Positions 23,735-33,360 of a DNA stretch of 64,000 nucleotides are shown here, in pieces (positions within the stretch are counted from its first letter, which is position 1; the number at the start of each line of letters is the position of its first letter). Source of the DNA: Muscardinus avellanarius (taxonomy: Eukaryota > Chordata > Mammalia > Rodentia > Gliridae); contig OY726571.1 of NCBI GenBank assembly GCA_963383645.1, forward strand, positions 24,554,116 to 24,618,115, read 5' to 3'. The translations under genes and the position numbers were made by a program. The notes under the pieces were generated by a model, which was not told the DNA's origin, did not search any database, and was given only the letters and a program-made list of their open reading frames with translations.

Positions 23735-24200
23735 CCTGAATAGCCTAAATAATCATAAAAATAAAAACTAATTTGAAGATCTGACAATTCCTGATTTCAG
23801 AACTTATCACAAATCTACAGTAATCCAACTGTTTGCTAACTTTATAAAACAGACATGCAGGCCAGTGGAACAGAATAGAGGGCCCAGAAATAAATCATCG
23901 CAAATACAGTCTAATGGTTTCTCAACAAGAGTGCCAAGAACATTCAATAGGTAAAGGACAGTCTTTTCAACAAAGGGGTTGGAGAAAATTGGATATCCAC
24001 TGGAGAAGAATGAAATTGGACCCATATTTTACATTACATACAAAAATTAACTCAAAATGCACTAATGACTTAAATGTAAGACCTAAAAGTATAAAACTTT
24101 CAGAAGAAAACATAGGGGAGAAGCTTCGTGGCACTGATTTGGCAATACTTCCTTAAATACGACTCCGAAAGTACAAGCAGTAAAGGCAAAGATAAATAAA
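23735..24200 (+). mobile_element. L1 ORF2 fragment (5' part of a broken 3' end)
   Basis: CCAGTGGAACAGAATAGAGGGCC, AAATTGGATATCCACTGGAG, CTTAAATGTAAGACCTAAAAG and AGAAGAAAACATAGGGGAGAAG (each in part) follow L1 ORF2 order. Many frame breaks, so not functional. Confidence 0.88.
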
Positions 24201-24209
24201 ACATTACAC

Positions 24210-24292
24210 CATAATGTGTGTATTATGCCTCCACCACCTTGAACCCCATTAAGATGTATGACCACAATGCACCAATAACAATTTTAAAAAAT
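24210..24292 (+). mobile_element. Unclassified short retroposon, copy 2 (inside L1)
   Basis: TAATGTGTGTATTATGCC, CATTAAGATGTATG, CACCAATAACAATTTTAAAAA. Sits where the L1 sequence breaks off. Confidence 0.65.
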
Positions 24293-24299
24293 GAAAATT

Positions 24300-24512
24300 A
24301 GCCGGGCGTGGTGGCGCACTCTTGTAATCCCGGTGCTAGGGAGGCAGAGACAGGAGGATCGCTCAGGTTGATGCCAGCCACACTGGCTTAAGAGACCCTG
24401 TTTCCAAATAAAAATGTTAAGAAAAAAAAATAGGCCTGGGAGTGTAGCCCGGAGGTAGACAGGCTTCCAGGAACCCCAGTACCTCCAAAAAAGAAAAAAA
24501 AAATTAAAAAAA
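24300..24512 (+). mobile_element. B1-dID SINE, young subtype, inserted in the L1 block
   Basis: GCCGGGCGTGGTGGCGCAC head, GGCCTGGGAGTGTAGCCCGG tail, A-rich end. Confidence 0.93.
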
Positions 24513-24515
24513 ATG

Positions 24516-24708
24516 TTGACCTGGTGTGGTAGTCTACACCTATAATCCCAGCTACTAAGGGAGTTGAGCCAGTAAGGTTGCAAGTTCAAGGTTAGCTTCA
24601 GCCACTCAGGGAAACCCTTTCTTAAAATGAAATAAAAGGGTTAGAGATTTAGCTCAGTCATAGAGTCTTATTTAGAATGTGTGAAGCCCTGGATTCAATC
24701 TTCAATCA

Positions 24709-24749
<41 letters not shown>

Positions 24750-24765
24750 TACACACACATATTAA
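24516..24765 (+). mobile_element. B1-dID/ID SINE, older, CA tail
   Basis: GACCTGGTGTGGTAGTCTAC head, TTAGCTCAGTCATAGAGTC ID-like unit, then (CA)n and an A run. Confidence 0.88.
24708..24747. repeat. (CA)n array in SINE tail position
   Basis: About 17 CA units directly after the SINE tail unit CAATCAC. Confidence 0.95.
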
Positions 24766-24771
24766 AAAAAA

Positions 24772-25304
24772 AACTTCTCTGCATTAAAGGACATAATTGA
24801 TACAGTGAAAAGGCAACCTGCTGAAATGAGAGAAAATGTTCATAAATAAAATACTGATATTTTAATACCAAAAATAAATGAAGAGCTCCTATAATTCAAA
24901 ACAGAAAAATAATGCTCATTAAAAAGTGAAAAAAGACTTCAATATATATTTCTCCCAAGAAAATACACAAAAGACCAACAAGCTTATGAAAAGATGCTGA
25001 GTATTAGTAATAAGAAAATATCAATCAAATCTACAGTGAGCTGTCATCTTGAGCTCATTAGGATGACTACTAGTAAAGAAAAAAAATAACAATTTTTGGT
25101 GAAGATGAAGTTAAATTGAAACTCTTGTGTACCACATCATTGGTATGTATATAAAATGGTGCAGCCAGTATAACAAATGATGTCTCAATACTTAAAAAAA
25201 AAAAAAAGGGAATTACTATGTGACCCAACAATTTTATTTCTGGATATATATACTTTATGATTGAAAACAATGTATTGAATATATATATATATATATATAT
25301 TCAT

Positions 25305-25340
<36 letters not shown>

Positions 25341-25795
25341 CATATTCACCAGATCATTAGTCACAATAGCCAAGAGATTGAAACAAAAGAAATATTCATT
25401 AATAGGCAATACCAAATTACAGTATATACATACAATAAAATATTATTCATCCTTAAAAATAACACAAGCCTGAAACATGCAACAGTATAGATAAAATTTG
25501 AGAAAATTTTACTAAGTGAAATAAGAAAGTAACAAAAAGACAAATACATTTATCAACTTCTTTGATTACCTAGAGTAATCAAATGTGTAGAAACAAAAAG
25601 TAGAAGGGTGATTGTCAGGAATTGGGGCAAGCCAGAAATGGGGATTTAATGGATTTAGAGTTCAATTTTACAAGATGAAAAATTTCTGGAGCTCTCTCGT
25701 ACTTGTACACAATATGAATATACTTGACATTACTGATCTGTATATTTAAAATTGTTTAGATGATACATCTTATGTTGTGTGTATTTTGCCATAAC
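24772..25795 (+). mobile_element. L1 ORF2 3' end and 3' UTR (resumed)
   Basis: Picks up at CTTCTCTGCATTAAAGGACA after the nested SINEs, through AAGACCAACAAGCTTATGAAAAG, CAATAGCCAAGAGATTG and ATTGTCAGGAATTGGGGC (each in part), ending near TATTTTGCCATAAC. Frame is broken throughout. Confidence 0.85.
25277..25340. repeat. (AT)n(CA)n(TA)n array inside L1
   Basis: Two AT runs separated by ACACACACACAC. Confidence 0.95.
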
Positions 25796-27146
25796 TAACA
25801 ATGAGAATAACTGAAGATAATGCTTGGCTCCATGAGTTAAAATATAATAGGAACCGTTTCTGAAATACATAGGATCTATATTTATGTGATAATGTTTGCT
25901 CCTCTTGTCATTATTAGTATTATCTCCCAACTCCATTACTATTACAAAGTCCACAGTTACGCTGACTCCCCATGCTTGCACAGCTGCCTTATATTTTGCA
26001 TTAGCTTTTTCTGGGACTGAAAGCCTAAAGTCTACATTTCCAAAACATGTGTCCACAGAGTTCTGGTTCAGATTTCACCAAAAGAAAAGACTTGCAACAT
26101 TCACAAGACAAAAGAGAAGCAGAAACATTCCTGTGCCCCCATTCTTGTGTCCCCATCCCCCACGCTGGCAGAACGTCAGCAGGGGGCAGATGTGGGCTTT
26201 CACAACATCATCTGGATGTCTCCTACCACTTAATGACGTTGGTGCTTCAGGAAGCGGAGATCATCACGAGTGTTTTTATGAGTTCTTTCAAGTTTCATAT
26301 ATTCAGAGTCTTTATAAATAATTGGGACTCAGTTTTTAAATCCTTTTTTTGCCTAAAGCTCTTAAAGTGACTTCTGTTTTTCTATAGAATACTGAACAAA
26401 TACCACCAGTGCATGGTTTCCATAAACAGAAAATCTAAAAGGAGGGAAGACATCAGCTTAATAGTTAGGAGGTGAGAGGTGACCAACCAGATATAAGAAG
26501 GGCAGAGGATAATATTTTTATACAGCAGCAAAACATTTAGTAACATTTGCTTATCTTTTATGAAATGCATCTTATAGGAATTTAAGTATTTCTATGTTGA
26601 CCCCAGATAGCTATATTTGGTGTGAGCTGAGCTTGGGGGGACTTTGGTTTGCAAATAGAAATGTAAAAGAAGAGTCCAAAAATCAGTGGCATCCAGGAGT
26701 GTAGCGAGCTGACTGTGGAGTTTAAAAAGTAAGAAGAGATTAAATAGAGCCTTGAAGGACAAAAGCCCAGAAAACCCTCTCAATTAAGCAAAGCACCTCA
26801 TCCCTGCAGAAAAGAAAATTTAAGCTATAGCTTACTCCCCCGCTACTCTTTTTATTTTCTGATAACCTCAAAGTATTCACTAGTAAGTTCAAAGAGAGAA
26901 AGGCTTGAAGGTACAGCAGCAAATTAATAATTGAGCAGAGAGCCACAGTTAGAAAATATGACTGAGTATAAATATTAGCACAGGGAAAGGAAAAGAGGCA
27001 GATAGATCAGAAGACTTACTTTTTGAGTGCCTTGCTTTCCAAAAGAACCCTTAAGATTACCACACAAAGGTTTTCTTGGCTCATTATATGAAGAAAGTCA
27101 TTTAATCGAGAGGCTGTTGAGGTAGAGAAAGAATATTTATTCGTTC
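25796..27146. other. Unclassified intron stretch
   Basis: Contains overlapping open frames at 25896-26370 with no splice signals or recognised domain. Nothing else. Confidence 0.45.
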
Positions 27147-27174
27147 ATTTATTCATTCATTCATTCATTCATTC
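27147..27174. repeat. (ATTC)n array
   Basis: About six to seven TTCA units, next to an antisense SINE in the tail position. Confidence 0.9.
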
Positions 27175-27346
27175 TTGGTACTGAGAATGAAACCCAGGAG
27201 CAGTCTACCTTTGAGTTATGTGCCCAGCCCTTTGTATTTTAGAGTTTGAAACAAGGACTTGCTAAAATGCCAAGGGTCTCCCTATGTTCGTGAGGCTGGC
27301 CTCAAACCTGTGATGCTTGTCTCCACCTTCTAAGTGCTGGGATTAA
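27175..27346 (-). mobile_element. B1-dID SINE, old, truncated at the head
   Basis: GGTACTGAGAATGAAACCCAGG through GTGCTGGGATTA; the last B1 bases are replaced by a hairpin (27342-27369). Confidence 0.82.
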
Positions 27347-27369
27347 GAGAAAGAGTTCTTTCTCTTAAT
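27342..27369. repeat. Near-perfect palindrome
   Basis: ATTAAGAGAAAGA (27342-27354) and TCTTTCTCTTAAT (27357-27369), 13-bp perfect arms with a 2-nt spacer. Confidence 0.96.
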
Positions 27370-28093
27370 TTTTTGGGATGACCTAGCTAATTTGAAAATG
27401 TCAAGACTGTGGCCCCAAGGGTCATTATAGCTAACAACCGCAAGTGGAGCTCTTATATTGTTTAAGAGAGTGTACTTTAGCCGCAGGTGAGTAGGCACTA
27501 AATATCCATCTCTGTGCATCCATTTCTTTGATGCACATTCTGATGTTATCTGAAGGTCACTGGATGGTCTAGGTTGTATAACTCTAAAGAAAGATGGCTG
27601 CTTACGAGGTCTTATAACTGACACTTGTTCCTTTTTCTGGCATAGCTCAATCTAGCAATTAATATATTAATCCTTATGGCTTTTCTTTAGAATTTAGAAT
27701 TCTGGGGAAAGGAAACAAAATCCAAGTTTGCAAAGAACAATTTGCAAAGTACAAGTTAACCTGTGAGACATCTTAAGTAAGACTTGTCTGATAAAGGATC
27801 CAGCTGTCCAGTACATCCTAAAATAATCTTTAGACTGGAAGTAGACTAAAAATGTGTGTAGCTCCTCTGGAGAGCAAAATCCCCCAGATGTATCCCATTT
27901 AAGACCAAGGGAAGAAGCATATAAAGAATATATAACACTGTGGTGTTGGAACTTCTGAGAAAAAGGACAGAAGAGTTCCTCTAAGGGAGCAGAGTCCAAG
28001 ACTAATTGGAGCAATTTTTTTTTCTACCTTCGGGGAGGGAACATTTCAATGATAGCCCAGTTTTATTTCCTAAAAACTGTATACATAAAAATG
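27370..28093. other. Unclassified intron stretch
   Basis: Nothing recognised; open frames here lack splice or homology support. Confidence 0.45.
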
Positions 28094-28106
28094 AGGGGGG
28101 TCACAG

Positions 28107-28304
28107 CCGGGCATGGTGGCGCACGCTTGTAATCCCCGCACTTGGGAGGCGGAGACAGGAGGATTGCGCAGGTTCAAAGCCAGCCACGCTGGCTTAAAGA
28201 GATCCTGTTTCCAAATTTAAAAAAGTATAAAAAATAGGTCTTGGAGTGTAGCCCAGAGGTAGAAGGGCTTCCAGGAACCCCAGTACCACCAAAAAAAAAA
28301 AAAA
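28107..28304 (+). mobile_element. B1-dID SINE, young subtype
   Basis: GCCGGGCATGGTGGCGCACG head, tail to CCAGTACCACC(A)n. Flanks GAGGGGGGTC / GAGGGGGTC. Confidence 0.94.
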
Positions 28305-28506
28305 GAGGGGGTCTTTCTTTTTTCAAATATGCATATGAATTAAATCATGGTTTTTTTATTATAGGTTGATATTGGGTAGACCAGAGAGTTTTTTTTTTGT
28401 TTTTGTTTTTACTTATTACTTATTAGTTCTTTGATTCTAGAAGAGTCTTATCAAGAGCTGTGAACTATTCAGAGTTCAAGGCCTTGCATTATTATCTTAA
28501 GGACTT

Positions 28507-28715
28507 TTTTGTTTGTGTGGTACTGGGGATTGAACCACAGGGTATTCTACTTCCAAGCTATGTCCTTAGCCCTTTTTATATTTTTAGTTTGAAAAAGTAT
28601 CTCACTAGTTTGCTGAGAGACTCCCTATATTGCTAAGTCTGTCGTCAAATCTATGATACTCCTATCTTAGCCACTCAAGTACTGGGATTATAGGTATAAG
28701 CCACCATGTTTGGTT
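28507..28715 (-). mobile_element. B1-dID SINE, older subtype
   Basis: GTGGTACTGGGGATTGAACC through TATAAGCCACCATGTTTGG. Confidence 0.9.
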
Positions 28716-28824
28716 ATGTATAGACTTTAAAAAATTAATATTCAACATAGTTATCCTAGATTTTTTATACATTTACTTATTTATTTATTTTCAGAAAAAA
28801 TCTATCATAATATGAAATATGAAC

Positions 28825-29545
28825 TCTAAACACCCAAAACAGGTGTATTCATTTCGAGTCACCCCCTCATGCCATTTTGGCATGGGGCTGTATTTCTATT
28901 TTCTGTATTTCTATCTTTTAATAAACTTCTTTAACTCTTCAAAAAAAAAATAAACACCCAAAACAATCTCTAAAAAGAACACAGCTAGAAGATGTACAAT
29001 TTCTGATTTCAAACCTTATAAAGCAACAATAATCGAAACAGTGTAGTACTGCTATAAAGGCAGATATATAAACCAGTGGAGTAAAATAAAAAGCCTAGAA
29101 ATAAATTCTTCCATATATGGTCAAGTTATTTTTGACAAGGTTTCCAAGAACATTTGGTGAAGAAAATAATAATCTTTTCTCTAAATATTGTTGAAAAATA
29201 GCAATTACATGAAAAGGCATAAAATTGGACCCTTACCTAACACCATATACAAATATTAACTCAAAATAGATAAAAGAAATAAATGTAAATTTTAAGACTA
29301 TAAACTTTTAGAAGAAAACCTGGGTCATAAAATTTCACAACATTGAAATTGGCAGTGATTTCTTAGATATGATTCCAAAGGCACAGGCAACAAAAGAATA
29401 AACAAACTTCATAAAAAATAAAAAAAATTGTACATCCAAAGACAATCCAAACAGAATTAAAAGTTACTGATAGAATGGGATAAAATATTTCCAAATGCTA
29501 TATATGAAGGTATGTTATCCTGGATTTAAAATATTTTCATCGCTA
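28825..29545 (+). mobile_element. L1 ORF2 fragment
   Basis: AAAAAGAACACAGCTAGAAG, GTAGTACTGCTATAAAGGCAG, AAATTGGACCCTTACCTAAC, AGAAGAAAACCTGGGTCATA, CAAAGGCACAGGCAACAAAAG (each in part) in L1 order. Broken frame; hosts the insert at 28842-28950. Confidence 0.85.
28842..28950 (+). mobile_element. Short poly(A) retrocopy of an unknown RNA, inserted in L1
   Basis: About 99 bp of unrelated sequence plus a 10-A tail, with AATAAA at 28920-28925, 15 bases before the tail. Exact 15-bp target duplication TAAACACCCAAAACA at 28827-28841 and 28951-28965. A CATGCCA/TGGCATG stem lies inside. Confidence 0.85.
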
Positions 29546-30280
29546 AATTGTAATAATTTATGATCAATATTAGTCCTTTTAAAGAAAAAGTTAATGAAAG
29601 TTTTTTGTTGGTTGTTTTTTGTTTGTTTGTTTTACCTCCAATTTTTGGATAAAATATTGTGGATTGACCACATTCATTATTCAGGGAACTTTGGCTTCCC
29701 TGAACAGATAAGCATTTAAGATTTATTTCTAAAGTACATTATTTTATTCCTTAAATTTACTGTATGCACTTCATTCTCCTGACACATTTACTTTAATTAA
29801 GACAGAGAGCTTCGAAAATAAATTTTTCTTTTTAAATTATTTTTTAGATGCAAACTTTGGCTTCATGGATACTTTAATAATATTTTGTCCAATGTTTTTA
29901 TTTTTATTATATCTCATTTACAGAATACAAGACAACCTTTTTATAAGTTTAAATTATGAGCAAATATTCAAAATATTTTAAAGTAGTCCTTAAGCACTTA
30001 TTCCCTGAAATAAATTCCAAATGTCTAAATAAAACAACCAGATGAGTTTCCTTCATGGTTTTTTTACTTTATCAATTCATATAACCACACAATCTGTTTA
30101 AAAAAGAAATTCTGTATGATAATTTTCATTAATGCTAAGAAGGCAGGCAACCAAAAATAAACAATGCAAAACAAAATATATTTCTCACTCATTTTAATAG
30201 CAAAGTCATTATCCAAAAGTTATAAGATACATTTGTATCATTATAAATATCAGTCTTAAGCCCAAAACTATCATCCCAAT
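29546..30280. other. Unclassified AT-rich intron stretch
   Basis: Nothing recognised. Confidence 0.45.
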
Positions 30281-30290
30281 AGTAAAGTCT

Positions 30291-30399
30291 TTGATAGAGG
30301 TAGCTCAGTGATGGAGCATTAGCCTAGCATGTGCTAAGCCCTGAATTTGATCCCAATATCACAAAAAAAAAAAAAACAACCAAACAACAATAGCAAAAA
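30291..30399 (+). mobile_element. ID element (tRNA-derived SINE), full unit with A-rich tail
   Basis: GAGGTAGCTCAGTGATGGAG (A box), GCATGTGCTAAGCCC, ATTTGATCCC (B box region), A-rich tail. Flanks AGTAAAGTCT / AGTAAAAGTCT. Confidence 0.85.
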
Positions 30400-30410
30400 A
30401 GTAAAAGTCT

Positions 30411-31681
30411 GGATGCACTTCCATTAAAATCAGTATCAAAACATGATGATTATTATTTTATTTTCCCATTTTGCACTCTTTTAAATTTTCTTTCCAATGC
30501 AATAGGCATACAAATTATATAAATATACATATACATTTATATATATGCATTTGTGACAAAGAGTAAAATTATTTATGAATTTTAGATAACTTAAAACTTT
30601 TAAAATTAGAAGAACTAAGAAGAGGGATCAGAAAAAATGTACAAATACAAATAATTGTATTGTGTAGCAAGTAGAAATAAAATGGTGAGAAACTAGTAGC
30701 ATTTTATATGAAAGGGAGGGCAATGAAGAATTACAGTGCCAATACTTTGGAGAAAATAAACTCAGAGCTATCTTAGGACTTATAACTATACTTTAAGAGA
30801 TATATTTTTTTATGATTTTAGGTCAACTTACAAGCCAACCTCTTTATAAATGTGGATGTAGTCTTCTAACTAAATTTTGACAACCCAAATAGGCTACTAA
30901 AAAAAAAAACAATTATAATCTCAGCCATTTCTTTTGTGTTTTTAGGAATGCAAAGTTGTTTTAACACTCCATCTTACTACATTACCAAAATGTAGTAGAA
31001 CAATCTTATGACCATCTCTTTAAGCATAGAAAAATAATTTGATGCAATAATATATTTATTTAGTATTTATAAAATAGCAATATAAGAACAGAAGGAAACC
31101 TTGATCTGATAAAGGATTTTCACAAAACAGTAATTATATTTATTTGTTAAAATGTATATATTTATTCTCTGAGATTATATAACAGATGGAGATGTGTTAT
31201 GCCTATCCCTCTAGTCAATATCAAACTTGAGACCATGGTTAGTGTAATACAACAGGAAAAATAAATAAAATTTATGATTTTGAAAAGGAAACAATGAATC
31301 CATAATAATTTGCTGATATAATTATATACGAAGAATCAACATATAAATTGTTAGGGTAAGTGAGTTCAGCCAGTATGATAATTACCTTATTTGTTTGAAT
31401 TCTTAGAATATTCACATGGCTCAATATATAATCATAGCACAAGCCTAGAGATGTCAGGCATTGGGCTTCTGTGTCTCTACAATAGGACACACTTTTATTC
31501 TCACATCTAAACCACCACTGACATTCATTTAAAAGCACTTCAGTTCCAGGAAATCCAAAGTTAATCTTATGGTGAGGTCTCTTCTAGAAGGTCAATCAAT
31601 AACATCTCATAGTATCGCCAGTCTTAACTATAGAAACTTGACCCAAACCAGGTACAAATCATAGATGTAATGATTAATAAC
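30411..31681. other. Unclassified AT-rich intron stretch
   Basis: No exon or repeat family recognised. Confidence 0.45.
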
Positions 31682-32051
31682 TGCTATGGTTTGGCTATGC
31701 AATGCCCACCCCAGCAAAGCTCATGTGTTGGTAACCCAGCAAGGTTCAAAGGTGGAGCAGAGCTGGAGGAGGTGGCTCACTGTGGACATGAACGCAAGAA
31801 CTCTCTCTGTCCCTGGCCACTTCTGGTTGCTTTCTCTGCTTCAGGATGCCATTACTGAGAGTGGATTTTCTCCACCAAGTGCCTGCCACCATGGCTTCTG
31901 CCCTTGAGCCTTGCTGCCAAGCTGTTCAGCCGCCTCTAGCCAGCTGACCACAGGCCAACCTCAGAAATCTCTGAAATCATAAGCCCTAGTTAACCTTCCT
32001 TTTTTGTTATTTATATCAGGTACTTGGTTACAGCCAAAACTGACTACAACA
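31682..32051 (+). mobile_element. Solo MaLR LTR (MST/MLT1 group)
   Basis: Starts TGCTATGGTTTGGCTATGC and ends AAAACTGACTACAACA, the MaLR termini. Middle carries AATCATAAGCCCTAGTTAACC, the usual polyadenylation-region neighbourhood. Open frames here are incidental. Confidence 0.82.
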
Positions 32052-32267
32052 TTAACAATGCTCACAGGCCTGTTAGTTCTACTAAAAATTCCCAGATGCA
32101 CGGATAGACAAAACATCAGTTTTCCTTAATTAATATATTCCTCATACTTGGCTAAGATATATTATCATGCTCCAATCATCTCTGAAGACAAACACATGGT
32201 CTATTCCAACCAGCTTAGATTAACAAGAGGGAATGATTTAAGTTCAAAATATAAATGGATTTTATTA

Positions 32268-32455
32268 AGCCGGGCGTGGTGGTACACACTAGTAATCCTA
32301 GCATTAGGGAGGCTGAGACTGGAAGACCACGGTTCGCAGACAGCCTCAACTACTTAGTGAGGCCCTCCGCAACTTGGTGAGACCCATTTTCAAAATAAAG
32401 AATATAAAAAGTAGGGCTGAGGGTGTAGCTTAGAGGTAGAATGCCCTTGGGTTCC
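32268..32455 (+). mobile_element. B1-dID SINE
   Basis: AAGCCGGGCGTGGTGGTACAC head, tail GGGCTGAGGGTGTAGCTTAG. Confidence 0.92.
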
Positions 32456-32513
32456 ATTCTTTATTACAATATTCTTATATGCATATAAACATATATACCA
32501 ACTATACTTGCCT

Positions 32514-32516
<3 letters not shown>

Positions 32517-32552
<36 letters not shown>
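32517..32552. repeat. (CA)n array
   Basis: About 18 CA units, 60 bases after the SINE, so not clearly its tail. Confidence 0.95.
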
Positions 32553-32555
<3 letters not shown>

Positions 32556-32584
32556 ATATAAAATAAGTTTTATGTAAATTACAT

Positions 32585-33360
32585 TTTGGTATTAGTTTCT
32601 CTTGCTGCTGTAACAAATTCCCACCAACATAGTGGCTTAAAATAATGCAAATGTATAACCTTACAGTTCTGGGCAGCAGACATCCACAGTGAATCAGCAG
32701 GGATGCATTTCTCTTGAATTCTTTAGGAGAAAGACCTATTTTCTTCTATTCTCTAGGTTCTAGAGGGTACCTTCATTTTTGTCCTTGTGGTTGTACATTA
32801 TCCCAACATTCCCCTCTGTTGTTCATCTCCTTCTCTACTTTTGGCATTCCTTGCTTTGTAAGAGACCTACCCTGTAATTATTTTGGTCTGACATAGAACA
32901 TTCAGGATAATCTCCCCATCTCAATTCTCTTAACTTAATCACGCCAGCAGATTCCCTTTCATGATGTATTATGGTTTGGATATGACTGTCCTCCAAAGGC
33001 TCATATGCTAAAAGGTAAGTCACTAGCCTATGGCTATAATGAGAGATGGTGGAACATTTTGGAGATGTGGCCTAGTCAGAGGACACAGGGGTGACAGGGG
33101 CCTGCCCTAAACAGGGATATTGTGGACTGTACTTCTTTCTCTCTCTCTCTGCCACATGGCTTCTGAAGTGAGCAGCTTCCACCATCACACCCTAAAAGCA
33201 AAGAAGCCAGCTGACCTGGACCTCTGAAACCATAAGCCAGAAGAAACCTTTTCTCCTTCAACTTGACTTTTCTCAGTAGTTTATCATAAGGACAGAAAGC
33301 CAACACACCATGAAAAGTAATATTTTCACAGGCATTTGGTAGACATGAATATCTGAGGAA
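32585..33360 (-). mobile_element. Old LTR-like repeat (MLT1-like), antisense, split by a younger LTR
   Basis: TTGGTATTAGTTTCTCTTGCTGCTGTAACAAATTCCCACC (in part), GTGGCTTAAAATAATGC, CAGGATAATCTCCCCATCTC, CCCTTTCATGA, then, after the insert, AATATTTTCACAGGCATTTGG. The order follows one common mammalian repeat consensus across the break. Confidence 0.62.
32965..33308 (+). mobile_element. MaLR LTR nested in the older repeat
   Basis: Starts TGTATTATGGTTTGGATATG, ends near AAGCCAACACAC. CATGA at 32960-32964 and 33309-33313 is a 5-bp target duplication, as expected for this group. Confidence 0.82.

Noticed and set aside
25896..26370. Overlapping open frames of 141 and 107 residues
   Set aside because: No acceptor/donor pair frames them, no recognisable domain, and composition fits non-coding DNA.
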